From assembly GCA_946699565.1 (NCBI GenBank), contig CAMPDW010000002.1:62001-126000 (forward strand): a stretch of 64,000 nt of DNA. Reading direction: 5' to 3'. The notes under the pieces are model-generated. The model had not been told where the DNA came from. It did no database searches and saw only the letters and a list, made by a program, of their open reading frames with translations. Positions 47,528-59,150 of this stretch are shown here, in pieces. The first letter of the stretch is position 1, and each line of letters begins with the position of its first letter. The translations under genes and the position numbers were made by a program. This DNA is from an uncultured Commensalibacter sp. (GTDB lineage: Bacteria > Pseudomonadota > Alphaproteobacteria > Acetobacterales > Acetobacteraceae).

Positions 47528-48103
47528 TTAGATATTATTTTTTTCAGTAATAGTTTCTTCAGTAACGACTTCTATTTTTGTGTCAGATGATGCATTATCA
47601 AAGACTTTAATAGCTGTTGCTTCGCCTTGTGCTTGACGTTCAGCTTCTTCTACAGAACGAGCAACATTAACCTTCACGTCAAGATGAATTTCAGGATGAA
47701 GTTGAATTTTAATTTGATATAATCCTAACATTTTAATAGGATGATGAATTTCAACTTGTTGACGTGAAATTGTTAATCCTTCTTTGGCAATCCCTTCACT
47801 AATATCACGTGCAGAAACTGAACCATAAAGGTTTCCGCTTTCCCCTGCTTGACGGATAATTATAATAGTAATTCCCTCTAAACGTTCTAATAAACGTTCA
47901 GCTTCCTCGCGATGTTTGATATTTTGAGCTTCTAATTGGCTACGTTCTCTCTCAAACCGTTCACGATTCATAACCGTAGCACGAATTGCCTTACCTTGGG
48001 GAAGTAAATAATTACGAGCATAACCAGGTTTTACTTTAACAGTATCACCCATTTGCCCTAATTTTGCTATCCTTTGAAGCAAAATAACTTCAGTTGCAGA
48101 CAT
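47528..48103 (-). CDS. rplI: 50S ribosomal protein L9
   Basis: A 191-residue L9, longer than the E. coli form (149) because of a C-terminal acidic tail. The N-terminal rRNA-binding domain has EVILLQRIAKLGQMGDTV and KPGYARNYLLPQGKA; a long helix (about 45-75) links to the C-terminal domain. L9 binds 23S rRNA at the base of the L1 stalk. It follows rpsR by 14 bases. Confidence 0.96.
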   Translation of the reverse strand: MSATEVILLQRIAKLGQMGDTVKVKPGYARNYLLPQGKAIRATVMNRERFERERSQLEAQNIKHREEAERLLERLEGITIIIIRQAGESGNLYGSVSARDISEGIAKEGLTISRQQVEIHHPIKMLGLYQIKIQLHPEIHLDVKVNVARSVEEAERQAQGEATAIKVFDNASSDTKIEVVTEETITEKNNI

Positions 48104-48117
48104 ATTAACGTTCCTCC

Positions 48118-48393
48118 TTAGTCTTGAACAAATGGCAATAAAGCTAGAAAACGTGCACGTTTAATTGCCTGCGCCAATTCACGCTGTTTTTTTGCTGATA
48201 CAGCAGTAATACGACTTGGAACAATTTTTCCACTTTCTGAAAGAAAACGAGATAATAAACGAATATCCTTATAATCGATTTTTGGTGCATGTGCTGATGA
48301 AAAAGGACACGTTTTACGTCTACGATGAAACGGACGACGAGCTCCAACAGCAATGCGACGTGCAGCAATATTGACTTGAATAGTTTCTGACAT
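48118..48393 (-). CDS. rpsR: 30S ribosomal protein S18
   Basis: A 91-residue S18 with [22 protein letters not shown] and [22 protein letters not shown], the family core. It binds 16S rRNA as a heterodimer with S6, encoded two bases upstream, so the pair is co-translated. The N-terminal extension of about 20 residues is typical of alphaproteobacteria. Confidence 0.97.
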   Translation of the reverse strand: MSETIQVNIAARRIAVGARRPFHRRRKTCPFSSAHAPKIDYKDIRLLSRFLSESGKIVPSRITAVSAKKQRELAQAIKRARFLALLPFVQD

Positions 48394-48395
48394 GA

Positions 48396-48884
48396 TTAAG
48401 CCTCTCTATCTTCTCCAGCATCAACAGAAGTATTAATAACGCTTTCTTCAAGCATATCTTCAGTTTGTTCATCTTCTTCTGAAGTATGTTTACGACCGCT
48501 TTCGTACCTTCCTGAAGACTTAGATGCTGAACGTGTATTTGATGAACGATCTTTTTCATCTCCTTTACGAGATAAAGTGGGGGATGGTGCATCATCAATT
48601 TCTTCAACTCTTAAAGTCAGAAAACGTAAAACATCTTCATTTAAATTTAATTGACGTTCAACTTCTTTAATTATTTCTGGTTTCGTTTCAATACCCAAAA
48701 GCATATAATGACCTTTGCGGTTTTTCTTAACACGATAAGCAAGGTTACGCAAACCCCAGTATTCTCTTTTTTTAATAGAACCTTCTTCGCTTTCGATCAA
48801 AGAAGTAATTCCATTAGCAATGTCTTCAACTTGTTGTTGAGTTACATCGTTACGTACAATGAACACGCATTCATATAATGGCAT
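48396..48884 (-). CDS. rpsF: 30S ribosomal protein S6 with long acidic tail
   Basis: 162 residues. The S6 core (about 1-100; [38 protein letters not shown]) is followed by an approximately 60-residue low-complexity tail rich in Ser, Asp, Glu and Arg. S6 and S18 bind together in the small subunit; in several bacteria the pair also binds the rpsF leader and represses translation. GGGAG precedes ATG 48884. The tail is longer than in E. coli and its role is unknown. Confidence 0.96.
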   Translation of the reverse strand: MPLYECVFIVRNDVTQQQVEDIANGITSLIESEEGSIKKREYWGLRNLAYRVKKNRKGHYMLLGIETKPEIIKEVERQLNLNEDVLRFLTLRVEEIDDAPSPTLSRKGDEKDRSSNTRSASKSSGRYESGRKHTSEEDEQTEDMLEESVINTSVDAGEDREA

Positions 48885-49010
48885 AATATCTCCCTTCGGC
48901 TGACTTCAACCCAAAATTGCCAAAAATTTGGCATATATTCTTCTAACTTATGGGTATAGCCAAGGTATAGCCGTTAAAACCCTGGCAGGAAAGAAGTTTC
49001 CTAAAAACCA
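48885..49010 (-). promoter_or_regulatory. Structured leader of the rpsF operon
   Basis: The minus-strand leader has three visible elements. They are a 6-bp hairpin AGGAAA-CTTC-TTTCCT (48987-49002), a direct repeat of GGCTATACC (48964-48972 and 48953-48961), and a hairpin TGCCAA-ATTT-TTGGCA just upstream of AGCCGAAGGGAG, the ribosome site. S6:S18 autoregulation through a leader CCG-containing motif is known in other bacteria. A CCG is present here, but the match to that motif is not verified. Confidence 0.4.
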
Positions 49011-49137
49011 TAAAAAACAAAAAAAAGCAAGTCTTTATCAGCTATTATTCTGTACAATTTAAAAACATTATAATCTTACGCATAAAATTTATTCAGAATA
49101 TTTTTTACATTGATAATTATTAAAGCTTCACTATCTC

Positions 49138-51081
49138 TCAATTATCATCAAGGAAAGAACGTAATTTCCGACTTCGGCTTGGATGTTTCAGCTTACGCAA
49201 AGCTTTCGCTTCAATCTGACGAATACGTTCACGTGTAACATTAAATTGTTGCCCAACTTCTTCCAATGTATGATCGGTATTCATACCAATTCCAAAACGC
49301 ATTCTTAACACCCGTTCCTCTCTTGGAGTTAAAGAAGCTAAAACACGTGTGGTTGCTTCCCGTAAGTTGGTTTGAATTGCAGCATCCAAAGGAATAATCG
49401 CACTTTTATCCTCAATAAAATCTCCAAGATGACTATCTTCTTCATCACCAACAGGAATTTCCAGTGAAATTGGCTCTTTGGCAATTTTTAAAACTTTTCT
49501 TACTTTTTCCAAAGGCATACCAAGTTTTTCAGCTAACTCTTCTGGCATTGGTTCTCTACCAATTTCATGCAACATCTGCCTGGATGTTCGAACAAGTTTA
49601 TTAATTGTTTCAATCATATGAACAGGAATACGGATTGTTCGAGCTTGATCTGCAATTGAACGAGTAATGGCTTGACGAATCCACCAAGTTGCATAAGTTG
49701 AAAATTTATAACCCCGACGATATTCAAATTTATCAACCGCCTTCATAAGACCAATATTGCCTTCCTGAATCAAATCCAAAAACTGAAGACCACAATTAGT
49801 ATATTTTTTCGCAATCGAAATAACAAGACGTAAATTTGCCTCAATCATTTCTTTTTTTGCTCTTGAAGCGTCTCGCTCACCATAGGAAACAGTTGAAAAA
49901 ACACGTCTAAATTCAGCAATAGGCAATCCAACTTTTTGAGATAACTCAGCAATTTGATCACGGCATTGACCTATTTCTTTTCCATATTTTTCAACATATA
50001 ATTTCCAATGTTTACTGGATAAATTTCCTACAGCCTCAAGCCAATCAGGATTTAACTCATGTCCATGATATTTAGAAAGAAAATCATCACGAGAAATTTT
50101 ACATTTTTCAGCAATTCTCAGCATTGTACCTTCTAAATTTGCTAATTTTTTTGAAACTGTTTTTAATTGCTCAACCAAAAATTCAATTTTATTACTCTGC
50201 AAATGAATTTGTTGAACTTCTTCAATCAACTTATCCCGTAAAATTTTATATTTGGTTTCAAATTTACTCGTAAGCTTTTCACCTGCTTGTATTGTTTCCA
50301 AACGTTGAACTTGTAACTCATATAATTTAGGGTAGTTTTTTTCAATTTCGCAAAAATGCTTTAAGATTTCATCTTTATGTTTTTCTTCAAGGGCCGCTAA
50401 TGAAAGATTATTTTCCTCATCTGCACCATCTTCACTGTCTTCATTCTCATCACTATCATTATTATCATCTTCCAAAGAATCAGATATTGAATCTTCATCC
50501 ATTCCAGACAGTTCAACTTGCTCATCATTATTTTCAGTTGCTTCTAAATCAACAATATCTCTCAGCAACACTTTTTCAGATTTAAGTTGCTCGTACCAAC
50601 CGATAATCGCTCTAAATGTCAAAGGACTTTCACACAACCCACTAATCATTTGGTTACGACCCGCCTCAATCCGTTTAGCAATAGCTATTTCACCTTCACG
50701 TGAAAGAAGCTCCACTGCCCCCATTTCACGTAAATACATTCGAACAGGATCATCCGTTCTTCCAGTATTTATTTCCGTGGGTGACGCGTCTTCAGATTCT
50801 TCTTTATCAGATTCCTCACCAGATTCATCGTTTTCAGAATCTTCCTCATCATTTTCAATAATCTGAATATTCATTTCTGAAAAAATAGCCATGATATCTT
50901 CAATTTGTTCTGAAGACATTTTATCTTGAGGCAAGATAGCATTTAACTCATCAAGAGTTACATAACCCCTTTCTTTTCCCTTATTAATCAGACGTTTTAC
51001 AACTGATGATTGTGTATCCAATACACTTGTATCATTATCACTTGAATTTTCTTCAATTTTAGACTGTGTTGTGACTGCCAT
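49138..51081 (-). CDS. rpoD: RNA polymerase primary sigma factor RpoD
   Basis: A 647-residue sigma-70. Region 1.1 covers about 25-90, and an acidic non-conserved insert follows (about 190-225, Glu/Asp-rich). Region 2 has [20 protein letters not shown] and [12 protein letters not shown], region 3 [14 protein letters not shown], and region 4 [12 protein letters not shown] with the helix-turn-helix [20 protein letters not shown]. It directs transcription of housekeeping genes. It lies downstream of dnaG in the yqeY-dnaG-rpoD arrangement with a 246-base AT-rich spacer, so it may have its own promoter. Confidence 0.98.
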   Translation of the reverse strand: MAVTTQSKIEENSSDNDTSVLDTQSSVVKRLINKGKERGYVTLDELNAILPQDKMSSEQIEDIMAIFSEMNIQIIENDEEDSENDESGEESDKEESEDASPTEINTGRTDDPVRMYLREMGAVELLSREGEIAIAKRIEAGRNQMISGLCESPLTFRAIIGWYEQLKSEKVLLRDIVDLEATENNDEQVELSGMDEDSISDSLEDDNNDSDENEDSEDGADEENNLSLAALEEKHKDEILKHFCEIEKNYPKLYELQVQRLETIQAGEKLTSKFETKYKILRDKLIEEVQQIHLQSNKIEFLVEQLKTVSKKLANLEGTMLRIAEKCKISRDDFLSKYHGHELNPDWLEAVGNLSSKHWKLYVEKYGKEIGQCRDQIAELSQKVGLPIAEFRRVFSTVSYGERDASRAKKEMIEANLRLVISIAKKYTNCGLQFLDLIQEGNIGLMKAVDKFEYRRGYKFSTYATWWIRQAITRSIADQARTIRIPVHMIETINKLVRTSRQMLHEIGREPMPEELAEKLGMPLEKVRKVLKIAKEPISLEIPVGDEEDSHLGDFIEDKSAIIPLDAAIQTNLREATTRVLASLTPREERVLRMRFGIGMNTDHTLEEVGQQFNVTRERIRQIEAKALRKLKHPSRSRKLRSFLDDN

Positions 51082-51327
51082 TTTTGCCTCAGAAAAGCTT
51101 TCTTCTACCTAAAACCTAACCTTATTAAAAATAAGATATGTTCCAAATTATTAATAAAATATATGCTTGCTAATATTAATATTGGCACCCAAAACTTACT
51201 TTTGCACAGTAAATAATATACAAAACACTTATTTCTAAACTTCTACTGCCAAATTTAAAGCAACATATATGACATGATATCTATAAAAAGATAAATCAAG
51301 TCTTTCTAACCCTTCTATAAGATAATC

Positions 51328-53151
51328 TCATAAAATTTCATCCTCCTGTTCGGTATTAGAGCCTGTTTTTGCAATATTCAAAGCCTTTAGCCGTGCAATA
51401 AATATATTTTGATGATGTTCGTCTGGACATTGAACCCATTTCTTGCGTGCTTGTTCAACTTGAAACTCTAATTCATGAATATTTAATAATCCATAAAAGT
51501 GCCACCAATGCCTTTCAACTAAATGTGCATCACATTTAGTTGATTCTTGTTGAGGTATGAAAATACTTGACTGGTTATTAATTTCTTTAATTAAATCAGC
51601 AAATCCTTCTTCTTTCAAACGTTTAATTCTCTTTTCAAATGATTCACTTTCCAGAAATATTTCAAGCATGGCTGCTCTTAAATTAACAAATTGATTTGGT
51701 AAATCCAATTTGAAAAAAGCCGATTCAACCGAAAATAATAAATCAGGGTATTTTAGTAAAATAGCAAATAATATACAAATTCTTTCATAATCAACCTGAA
51801 TTTTATCAATTTTCTGAATGGAAATAAGCAAATTTTTATTGACGTATTGGTTATTCCTGAATTGATTGTTTTTGGAATGAAATTGCTGATAAAAACGATC
51901 CATAAAAATACGTCGATATTCCTTTGATAACGTTTCATCATTTATTTTCTGGGCAATTGATAGTAATTGCGTTTTTAAAAAGGCACGCTGTTCGGGTGAA
52001 TTTCTATCAACATGAGCTGATATAATTCCATATAATGCATCACAAAGACTCTGTTTTTTTGAAAGAAGAGATAAAAATGCTTCACTCCCATTATTTTTAA
52101 CAAAACTATCTGGATCCTCACCCTCTGGTAAAGGAAGGAAATTTAAACTATGTTCAGGGGTTAAAATCGGCAAAGATTCTTCGGCAGCATGCAACATTGC
52201 CTTATAACCAGCTTTATCCCCATCAAAACAAAGAACAGGCTCCGAAGTAACCCGCCATAATAGTTTCATCTGCTCTTTAGTCAAAGCCGTTCCCAAAGGT
52301 GCTACAGCTCCATAAAAACCTGCTTGATACAAAGCAATGACGTCCATATAACCCTCAACAACCACAACAGTATTATAAAGAGGGTCTATTTTGTTTCGTT
52401 TAAATAATGAAGATAAACGATTTAAACCATACAAGATTCGACGCTTAGAGAATAAAGGAGTTTCAGGACTATTTAAATATTTTGGCTGTCCATCACCAAT
52501 AATTCTTCCTCCAAAGGCGATAGGTCTTCCTTTACAATCATGAATGGGATAAATAACACGATTAAAAAATAATTCACCACTCCATTCAGTTTCAGTTTTC
52601 TTTCTTAAAAGACCTGCTTCTCCGATCAAGTCAAGACTATAACCCTTTTTTTGTAAAAAATGAATAAGTCCTCCCCGACCATCACCTGACCATCCTAATT
52701 TAAAAGATTCAAAAGTTTCTTTTTGAATTCCTCTTTCAAGCAAATAATGTTTGCCAGCTTTGGCAGCAGACATGTCTAAGGCTGAACAGTAATATTCCTG
52801 AGCAGCCAACATTACATCATAAAGCGTATGTTGTTTTTCAATTCTCTGTCTGTCTTGGGGCGTCTGTTCTGGAACTTCTAATCCAGCCAATGCAGCAAGT
52901 TCAGTAATAGCTTCATTAAAGGTCCTCCCCTCGCTTTGCATAACAAAAGAAATCACATCGCCATGAATACCGCACCCATAACAATGGAAATGATCTTCAT
53001 AAACATAAAATGAAGGAGTCTTTTCCCCATGAAAAGGGCAACAGGCTTTCCAAAAACGCCCCGAACGAACAAGCTTTATCTTTCGTCCTATGACAGTATA
53101 AATAGGGATGCGTTGCCGTAATTCTTCTAGAAATTTTTGATTAAACGCCAC
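51328..53151 (-). CDS. dnaG: DNA primase DnaG
   Basis: A 607-residue primase that makes RNA primers for replication. The N-terminal CHC2 zinc finger has ACCPFHGEKTPSFYVY and HCYGCGIHGD. The TOPRIM core has VVVVEGYMDVIALYQ and CFDGDKAGYKAM. The last ~150 residues form the C-terminal domain that would contact the DnaB helicase. It starts 16 bases after yqeY and precedes rpoD, forming the macromolecular-synthesis cluster. Confidence 0.97.
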   Translation of the reverse strand: MAFNQKFLEELRQRIPIYTVIGRKIKLVRSGRFWKACCPFHGEKTPSFYVYEDHFHCYGCGIHGDVISFVMQSEGRTFNEAITELAALAGLEVPEQTPQDRQRIEKQHTLYDVMLAAQEYYCSALDMSAAKAGKHYLLERGIQKETFESFKLGWSGDGRGGLIHFLQKKGYSLDLIGEAGLLRKKTETEWSGELFFNRVIYPIHDCKGRPIAFGGRIIGDGQPKYLNSPETPLFSKRRILYGLNRLSSLFKRNKIDPLYNTVVVVEGYMDVIALYQAGFYGAVAPLGTALTKEQMKLLWRVTSEPVLCFDGDKAGYKAMLHAAEESLPILTPEHSLNFLPLPEGEDPDSFVKNNGSEAFLSLLSKKQSLCDALYGIISAHVDRNSPEQRAFLKTQLLSIAQKINDETLSKEYRRIFMDRFYQQFHSKNNQFRNNQYVNKNLLISIQKIDKIQVDYERICILFAILLKYPDLLFSVESAFFKLDLPNQFVNLRAAMLEIFLESESFEKRIKRLKEEGFADLIKEINNQSSIFIPQQESTKCDAHLVERHWWHFYGLLNIHELEFQVEQARKKWVQCPDEHHQNIFIARLKALNIAKTGSNTEQEDEIL

Positions 53152-53167
53152 AATGAATCCTGATAAA

Positions 53168-53623
53168 TTAGGAAAGTTTAGCTTTTACTAATCTGTTAAC
53201 TTTAGAAAAATCCAGAACTGCCCCATAGTTTTCTTTAAGAAAACCCATGACTTTACCCATATCCTTAATTGATGTTGCTTCTATTGTAACAATTGCTTCC
53301 TCAACAACCTTTTGCATTTGCCTTTCATTCAATTGGGCTGGTAAAAAAGATTCAATAACTTTAATTTCACTTTGTTCTTTATTAACCAAATCCTGACGAT
53401 TAGCTTTTTGATACATTTTAACAGATTCACGGCGAGATTTTATCATACTTTTAAGCATTGTAATAATTTCATCCTCACCAACCTGTTCAATCCCTGTTGG
53501 TCGGGCATTAATATCCAGATCTTTTAATTTTGCTCCAATCATACGTAAAGTTGCAATTTTTTCTACTTCCTTTGCTTTCATCGCAATTTTTAATTCATCT
53601 TTAAAACGGTCACGCAAATTCAT
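53168..53623 (-). CDS. GatB/YqeY domain protein
   Basis: A 151-residue helical protein of the YqeY family, related to the tail domain of GatB. The motif ATLRMIGAKLKDLDINARP and the middle MLKSMIKSRRESVKMYQKA are typical. YqeY may act in tRNA or RNA metabolism, but its function is unproven. ATG 53623 is chosen over an ATG 12 bases upstream because GGAG is spaced six bases before it. It is divergent from carA across about 150 bases and leads the yqeY-dnaG-rpoD cluster. Confidence 0.88.
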   Translation of the reverse strand: MNLRDRFKDELKIAMKAKEVEKIATLRMIGAKLKDLDINARPTGIEQVGEDEIITMLKSMIKSRRESVKMYQKANRQDLVNKEQSEIKVIESFLPAQLNERQMQKVVEEAIVTIEATSIKDMGKVMGFLKENYGAVLDFSKVNRLVKAKLS

Positions 53624-53775
53624 TTCACTCTCCATTATTCTAAATAATATAGCTTTTTTTTACCAAGGAAAAAAATTCCCGGCATAATTTATTTGCATTC
53701 GATACTGGGATTTTTTTTCCCAATCCTATATATATTAGTATAACCACATTCGTCCAACATTAAGGTATAAGGAAT

Positions 53776-55176
53776 ATGACAGACATTGATACAGTTATTT
53801 CCAAGCTCGGTGGTATTGAAGAGGCTGCAAAAATTACTAAAGTCTCTACCGAAGCTATTCGTAAATGGAAGCAGGCACATGCTATTCCTTCTAAACATTG
53901 GGCTACAATTATCCAAGCGACAGGTCTTACCTTAAAAGATTTACAGCCGAATGAAAATAATGATAATGATAATTTTGCTAAATTAAATAATACCCGACCA
54001 GCAAAAGCAGATGCTCTACTTTTATTGAAAGATGGAACTATTTTTTGGGGGATAGGATTTGGCGCTTATTCATCCGAAAAAAATCTTGCTTTGGGGGAGA
54101 TTTGTTTTTCTACGGGTATGACTGGATATCAAGAAACCTTGACTGATCCATCTTTTGCTGGACAGCTTATTACCTTTACTTTTCCCCATATTGGTAATGT
54201 TGGCACGAATAATGATGATAATGAAGCCAATAAAATCTTTGCCAAAGGTTTAATAGTTAAAGAAAAAATTACTGAACCTTCCAGCTGGAGATCCAATGAT
54301 CATTTAAATCATTGGTTAAAAAAACAAAATATAACGGGGATTTACGGTATTGATACACGTAATCTTACGATTCTTATTCGTGAAAAAGGTCCTCAAAATG
54401 CATTAATTTTCTGGCCTGAAGATAAAAATTTTGATATTGTATATCTTCAAGAACAAGTAAAAAAATGGCCCGGATTACAAGGGATGGATCTTGCCAAAGA
54501 AGTTACATGTTCTAAATCCTATCTTTGGACAAAAGACATTTGGTATTGGAATAGCGATACAAAAAATAAAAATCAAACACACTATAAAGTCGTAGCGATT
54601 GATTATGGTGCAAAACATAATATTTTCCGTAACTTAGTCAATGTTGGATGTAACCTTATTATAGTTCCCGCCACTACAACTGCAGAAGAAATTTTAAGCT
54701 ACAATCCTGATGGCGTGTTCCTTTCAAATGGCCCGGCCGACCCAGCCGCTACAGCCCATTACACTGTGCCTGTTTTACAAGAACTATTAAAAAGAAATAT
54801 TCCAATTTTTGGCATTTGTCTTGGACATCAATTACTTGCCCTTGCCCTTGGGGGAAAAACATACAAACTTGAACAAGGGCACCGTGGTGCAAATCAACCC
54901 GTCAAAGATCTTAAAACTGGGAAAGTTGAAATTACAAGCCAAAACCATGGTTTTGCAGTTGATCCTAAAAGCTTACCTGATACAGCTCATGAAACTCATA
55001 TCAATCTGTTTGATCATTCAAATGAAGGTATTGCATCCGATATTTATCCAGCTTTTTCGGTTCAATATCATCCGGAAGCAAGTCCTGGTCCAACTGATAG
55101 CCATTACCTTTTCAAACGTTTTGTTGGCTTGATGGACCAGCATCCTTCCTCTTTCAAAAAATCATTGAGTAATTAA
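53776..55176 (+). CDS. carA: Carbamoyl-phosphate synthase small subunit with N-terminal HTH domain
   Basis: A 466-residue CarA. The first ~58 residues are a Cro/YdaS-like helix-turn-helix ([40 protein letters not shown]), then an Asn/Asp-rich linker (about 60-78), then a complete CarA beginning [19 protein letters not shown]. The glutamine amidotransferase domain has catalytic Cys348 (GICLGHQ), His432 and Glu434 (QYHPEA). CarA supplies ammonia to CarB for carbamoyl phosphate, used for arginine and pyrimidines. No in-frame start exists near residue 75, so CarA can only be made as the fusion. A good AAGGAAT site precedes the ATG. carB follows by one base. Confidence 0.93.
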   Translation: MTDIDTVISKLGGIEEAAKITKVSTEAIRKWKQAHAIPSKHWATIIQATGLTLKDLQPNENNDNDNFAKLNNTRPAKADALLLLKDGTIFWGIGFGAYSSEKNLALGEICFSTGMTGYQETLTDPSFAGQLITFTFPHIGNVGTNNDDNEANKIFAKGLIVKEKITEPSSWRSNDHLNHWLKKQNITGIYGIDTRNLTILIREKGPQNALIFWPEDKNFDIVYLQEQVKKWPGLQGMDLAKEVTCSKSYLWTKDIWYWNSDTKNKNQTHYKVVAIDYGAKHNIFRNLVNVGCNLIIVPATTTAEEILSYNPDGVFLSNGPADPAATAHYTVPVLQELLKRNIPIFGICLGHQLLALALGGKTYKLEQGHRGANQPVKDLKTGKVEITSQNHGFAVDPKSLPDTAHETHINLFDHSNEGIASDIYPAFSVQYHPEASPGPTDSHYLFKRFVGLMDQHPSSFKKSLSN

Positions 55177-55177
55177 T

Positions 55178-58100
55178 ATGCCTAAAAGAACTGATATATC
55201 TTCAATCATGATTATTGGTGCTGGTCCAATTGTAATTGGTCAGGCCTGTGAATTTGATTATTCAGGTGCCCAAGCTTGTAAAGCTTTAAAAGAAGAAGGG
55301 TATCGCGTTATTTTATTAAACTCGAACCCTGCGACGATCATGACCGACCCAGATATGGCGGATGCGACTTATATTGAACCCATTACACCAGTCACAGTTG
55401 AACGTATTATTCTGAAAGAAAAACCTGATGCGATTTTACCAACCATGGGTGGGCAAACAGCATTAAATATCGCTATCTCCCTTACCAAATCAGGCTTTCT
55501 GGAAAAACATAATGTTGAATTAATCGGCGCAAAAGCGGATGTTATTGATCGTGCCGAAGACCGTTTAAAATTCCGTGAAACCATGAATGCTATCGGCATT
55601 GAAAGTCCACGCAGTGCAATTGCTCATTCAATAGAAGAAGCAAAAAAAGCTATTAAGACAATCGGTTTACCAGTTGTTATTCGTCCCTCCTTTACGCTTG
55701 GTGGTTCTGGAGGTGGTATTGCTTATAATACTGATGAATTCGAAGCAATCGTTAATGCCGGTTTAGAAGCCTCTCCAACGACAGAAGTCTTGATTGAAGA
55801 AAGTATTGTTGGATGGAAAGAATATGAAATGGAAGTTGTTCGCGATAAAGCCGATAATTGTATCATTATCTGTTCCATCGAAAATATTGATCCTATGGGA
55901 ATTCATACTGGAGATTCTATTACCGTGGCACCTGCTTTAACGCTAACGGATAAAGAATATCAGCGAATGCGAGATGCTTCCATTGCGTGTTTAAGAGCAA
56001 TTGGAGTTGATACAGGGGGATCCAATGTGCAGTTTGGTTTAAACCCCAAAAACGGAAGAATGGCAATTATTGAAATGAACCCTCGCGTTTCACGTTCATC
56101 TGCTCTAGCTTCAAAAGCAACAGGTTTTCCTATTGCTAAAATTGCGGCGAAATTAGCAATCGGTTATACCTTAGACGAGCTTTTAAATGATATTACCAAA
56201 ACAACACCCGCTTCTTTTGAACCAACCATTGACTATGTTGTCGTAAAAATTCCTCGTTTTACCTTTGAGAAATTTCCTGGAACCCCTGCTTTACTAAATA
56301 CAAGTATGAAATCCGTTGGTGAAGCAATGGCCATTGGACGCTGTTTTTCTGAAGCTCTTCAAAAAGGTTTACGTTCAATGGAAATTGGCCTGACAGGCCT
56401 TAATCCTGTTTCTGTTCCAGGAGATGGAGATGAAGATTCATTCCGCGCTGTTCTTTCCCAACCGAGACCCAATCGAATTCTTATGGCGGCCCAAGCCATT
56501 CGCTTAGGGATTTCCTTGGAACATATACATGACGCATGTCATTTCGATCTGTGGTTTTTACAGCAATTAAAACATATTGTTACAGTTGAAAAGCAAATCC
56601 AAAAAAATGGATTACCCTCTGACCCTTATGAATTAAGAGAAATCAAGGCTTTAGGTTTTTCAGATAAACAACTTGCTGAATTAACGGATAAATCTGAAAA
56701 AGAAATAGCACAATATAGAGATAAATTAAACGTTCATCCTGTTTATAGACGTATTGATACATGCGCCGGTGAATTTACCTCTTTCACTTCGTATATGTAT
56801 TCGACTTATGAAGGTGGTTTTAATATACCCATTTGTGAAAGTAACCCTACTGATCGTGAAAAGATCATTATCCTAGGAGGTGGTCCAAACCGTATTGGAC
56901 AGGGTATTGAATTTGATTATTGCTGTGTTCATGCCTCTTATGCTTTAAAAGAAGCCGGTTATGAAACTATTATGGTCAATTGTAATCCAGAAACCGTTTC
57001 CACTGATTATGATACTTCTGATCGTCTTTATTTTGAACCTTTAACTGCAGAGGATGTTATTGCTCTTATTCATCGTGAACAAGAGAAAGGTACTTTAAAA
57101 GGTTGTATCGTCCAATATGGTGGTCAAACACCTTTAAAACTTTCTAAAGCTTTGGAAAAGGTCAATATTCCTTTATTGGGAACTCCAGCTGATGCCATTG
57201 ACCTAGCTGAAGATCGTGAACGTTTTCAGGATTTATTAAAAAAGCTTGGATTACGTCAACCCTTAAATGGGATTGCCCATAATTCCAAAAATGCCGAAAA
57301 AGTAGCAGATGAAATTGGATATCCTGTAGTTGTTCGTCCTTCTTATGTATTAGGGGGACGTGCTATGGAAATCGTTTATGACAAAAACAGCCTGCACCGT
57401 TATCTTAATGAAGTTCTTTTATCCGCAGGTGCTGATGTTTCTTCGGGTCCATTATTAATTGATCAATATTTAGACGATGCCATTGAAACCGATGTTGATT
57501 GTTTAGCGGATGGTGAGGATGTCTATGTTGCTGGTGTTATGGAGCACATTGAACAGGCTGGGATACATTCCGGTGACAGTGCCTGTTCAATTCCACCCTA
57601 TACTCTATCACCTGCTTTGGTAACAGAACTTCAAGCACAGACCACAACTTTGGCAAAAGCTTTGGGGATCGTTGGATTAATGAATGTTCAATATGCCATT
57701 AAAAACAATGAAATTTTCATTCTGGAAGTTAATCCACGTGCTTCAAGAACCGTTCCTTTCGTAGCCAAAGCAACTGGCGTACCTATTGCTAAAATTGGCG
57801 CAAGAATTATGGCTGGAGAGAAACTGAAATCTTTCTCTTTAAAACAACGTTCTGTCAGGGGACATGTGGCCGTAAAAGAAGCTGTTTTTCCATTTGCACG
57901 CTTCCCTAATGTCGATATTATTCTTGGCCCTGAGATGCGTTCAACAGGCGAAGTTATGGGAATTGATACCTCTTTCGAACGTGCTTTTGCTAAATCTCAG
58001 CTAAGTGCAGGCGTTGTTTTACCTTTATCTGGAACAGCTTTTCTTTCTGTTCGTCATAGTGATCGCCCATCTTTACTTTCTCTTGGACGAAAACTAGTTG

Positions 58101-58426
58101 AAATGGGCTTCAAAATCCTAGCTACACGTGGAACTGCTGAAACATTAAAAAATGCCGGTATTGATGCAGATATTGTCAATAAGGTATTAGAAGGTCGTCC
58201 AAATTGTGTTGATGCTATTCTTTCTGGTAAAGTTCAATTAATTATCAATACTGTTCAAGGAGCTCAAGCTACCGCCGATAGTTTTGATATTAGACACTCT
58301 GCCCTGACGCATAATATTCCCCATTATACAACTATGGCAGGGGCAGCAGCAGCCATTCATGCAATTGCCACTTTACGTGATCATCAGCTAGATGTAGCTC
58401 CTATTCAATCTTATTTTAATAACTAA
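55178..58426 (+). CDS. carB: Carbamoyl-phosphate synthase large subunit
   Basis: A 1082-residue CarB with two ATP-grasp halves. The first, about 1-550, begins [21 protein letters not shown] and has MGGQTALN. The second, about 555-935, begins [20 protein letters not shown] and has [11 protein letters not shown]. The C-terminal allosteric MGS-like domain covers about 940-1082 ([19 protein letters not shown]). It condenses bicarbonate, ammonia and ATP into carbamoyl phosphate. It starts one base after carA and is followed by a terminator. Confidence 0.99.
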   Translation: MPKRTDISSIMIIGAGPIVIGQACEFDYSGAQACKALKEEGYRVILLNSNPATIMTDPDMADATYIEPITPVTVERIILKEKPDAILPTMGGQTALNIAISLTKSGFLEKHNVELIGAKADVIDRAEDRLKFRETMNAIGIESPRSAIAHSIEEAKKAIKTIGLPVVIRPSFTLGGSGGGIAYNTDEFEAIVNAGLEASPTTEVLIEESIVGWKEYEMEVVRDKADNCIIICSIENIDPMGIHTGDSITVAPALTLTDKEYQRMRDASIACLRAIGVDTGGSNVQFGLNPKNGRMAIIEMNPRVSRSSALASKATGFPIAKIAAKLAIGYTLDELLNDITKTTPASFEPTIDYVVVKIPRFTFEKFPGTPALLNTSMKSVGEAMAIGRCFSEALQKGLRSMEIGLTGLNPVSVPGDGDEDSFRAVLSQPRPNRILMAAQAIRLGISLEHIHDACHFDLWFLQQLKHIVTVEKQIQKNGLPSDPYELREIKALGFSDKQLAELTDKSEKEIAQYRDKLNVHPVYRRIDTCAGEFTSFTSYMYSTYEGGFNIPICESNPTDREKIIILGGGPNRIGQGIEFDYCCVHASYALKEAGYETIMVNCNPETVSTDYDTSDRLYFEPLTAEDVIALIHREQEKGTLKGCIVQYGGQTPLKLSKALEKVNIPLLGTPADAIDLAEDRERFQDLLKKLGLRQPLNGIAHNSKNAEKVADEIGYPVVVRPSYVLGGRAMEIVYDKNSLHRYLNEVLLSAGADVSSGPLLIDQYLDDAIETDVDCLADGEDVYVAGVMEHIEQAGIHSGDSACSIPPYTLSPALVTELQAQTTTLAKALGIVGLMNVQYAIKNNEIFILEVNPRASRTVPFVAKATGVPIAKIGARIMAGEKLKSFSLKQRSVRGHVAVKEAVFPFARFPNVDIILGPEMRSTGEVMGIDTSFERAFAKSQLSAGVVLPLSGTAFLSVRHSDRPSLLSLGRKLVEMGFKILATRGTAETLKNAGIDADIVNKVLEGRPNCVDAILSGKVQLIINTVQGAQATADSFDIRHSALTHNIPHYTTMAGAAAAIHAIATLRDHQLDVAPIQSYFNN

Positions 58427-58435
58427 AGTTCAAAC

Positions 58436-58470
58436 AAGAACAGATTATTTCATTTCAATCTGTTCTTTTT
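58436..58470 (+). terminator. Rho-independent terminator after carB
   Basis: An 11-bp stem AAGAACAGATT / AATCTGTTCTT (58436-58446 and 58457-58467) with a 10-base loop and a T run following; ten bases after the carB stop. Confidence 0.88.
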
Positions 58471-58860
58471 CCTTTTATAATTTGTTACCATAAATCTGAT
58501 AAAAATATTTCTTGCACAAGAAGAAATATTATTCCATTAGAAAAAACCTATCTTCTCACTAATAAATTGATGAAATAATGACATTTAAGTAATAAATTCT
58601 GTGAATAATTAGTTATTTCAATATTTGACCGTTTAAATTTATTACCCTCGAAATATTATAGAACCTAAAGACTGATTATCTAATATTTATATTCCCATTC
58701 TAGACGCTTGGATAAAATGATGTTGCAGGTATAAAACCAATCTTGATTATAGCCTTGTAAAACAATTTCTCTTACATGGGTTTGATAATGAAAGTGAATT
58801 TTTTCAAGAAATCACATTTATCCTCTCTTATTTCTTGGTTACTCTCGGGGATAATTCTTA

Positions 58861-59037
58861 ATGAAAAATGATTCTAACTCAAATAAATCAACCGTTTTGT
58901 CAAAAAGCCCATATTCAATAACCAATCAATCTTTTCATTTGAAAATTGAAATTGCTGTTGAGGATAACTTGCTCATTTCAATTTATCTTCATAAAATAAA
59001 ATTAATAGATTTGAGAATTGATTTAGAAATAAAATAA
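58861..59037 (+). other. Intergenic gap 58.47-59.15 kb with small ORF remnants
   Basis: No recognised gene lies in the roughly 680 bases between the carB terminator and greA. A 58-codon ORF starts at ATG 58861 (MKNDSNSNKSTVLSKSPYS) without a good ribosome site. In another frame just upstream, a stop-bounded stretch (about 58724-58860) reads SLVKQFLLHGFDNESEFFQE. The juxtaposed fragments in different frames look like a decayed gene, but the family is not recognised. The final 110 bases are AT-rich and probably carry the greA promoter. Confidence 0.3.
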
Positions 59038-59150
59038 TGTAATATATACAAAAATTTTATTTATAGAAAACTTAGTATATAATGACAACGTTATTCTATA
59101 AAATATTTTTATTAGACCATTGATCATCTGTTTCTTAAAGGACATGAATT

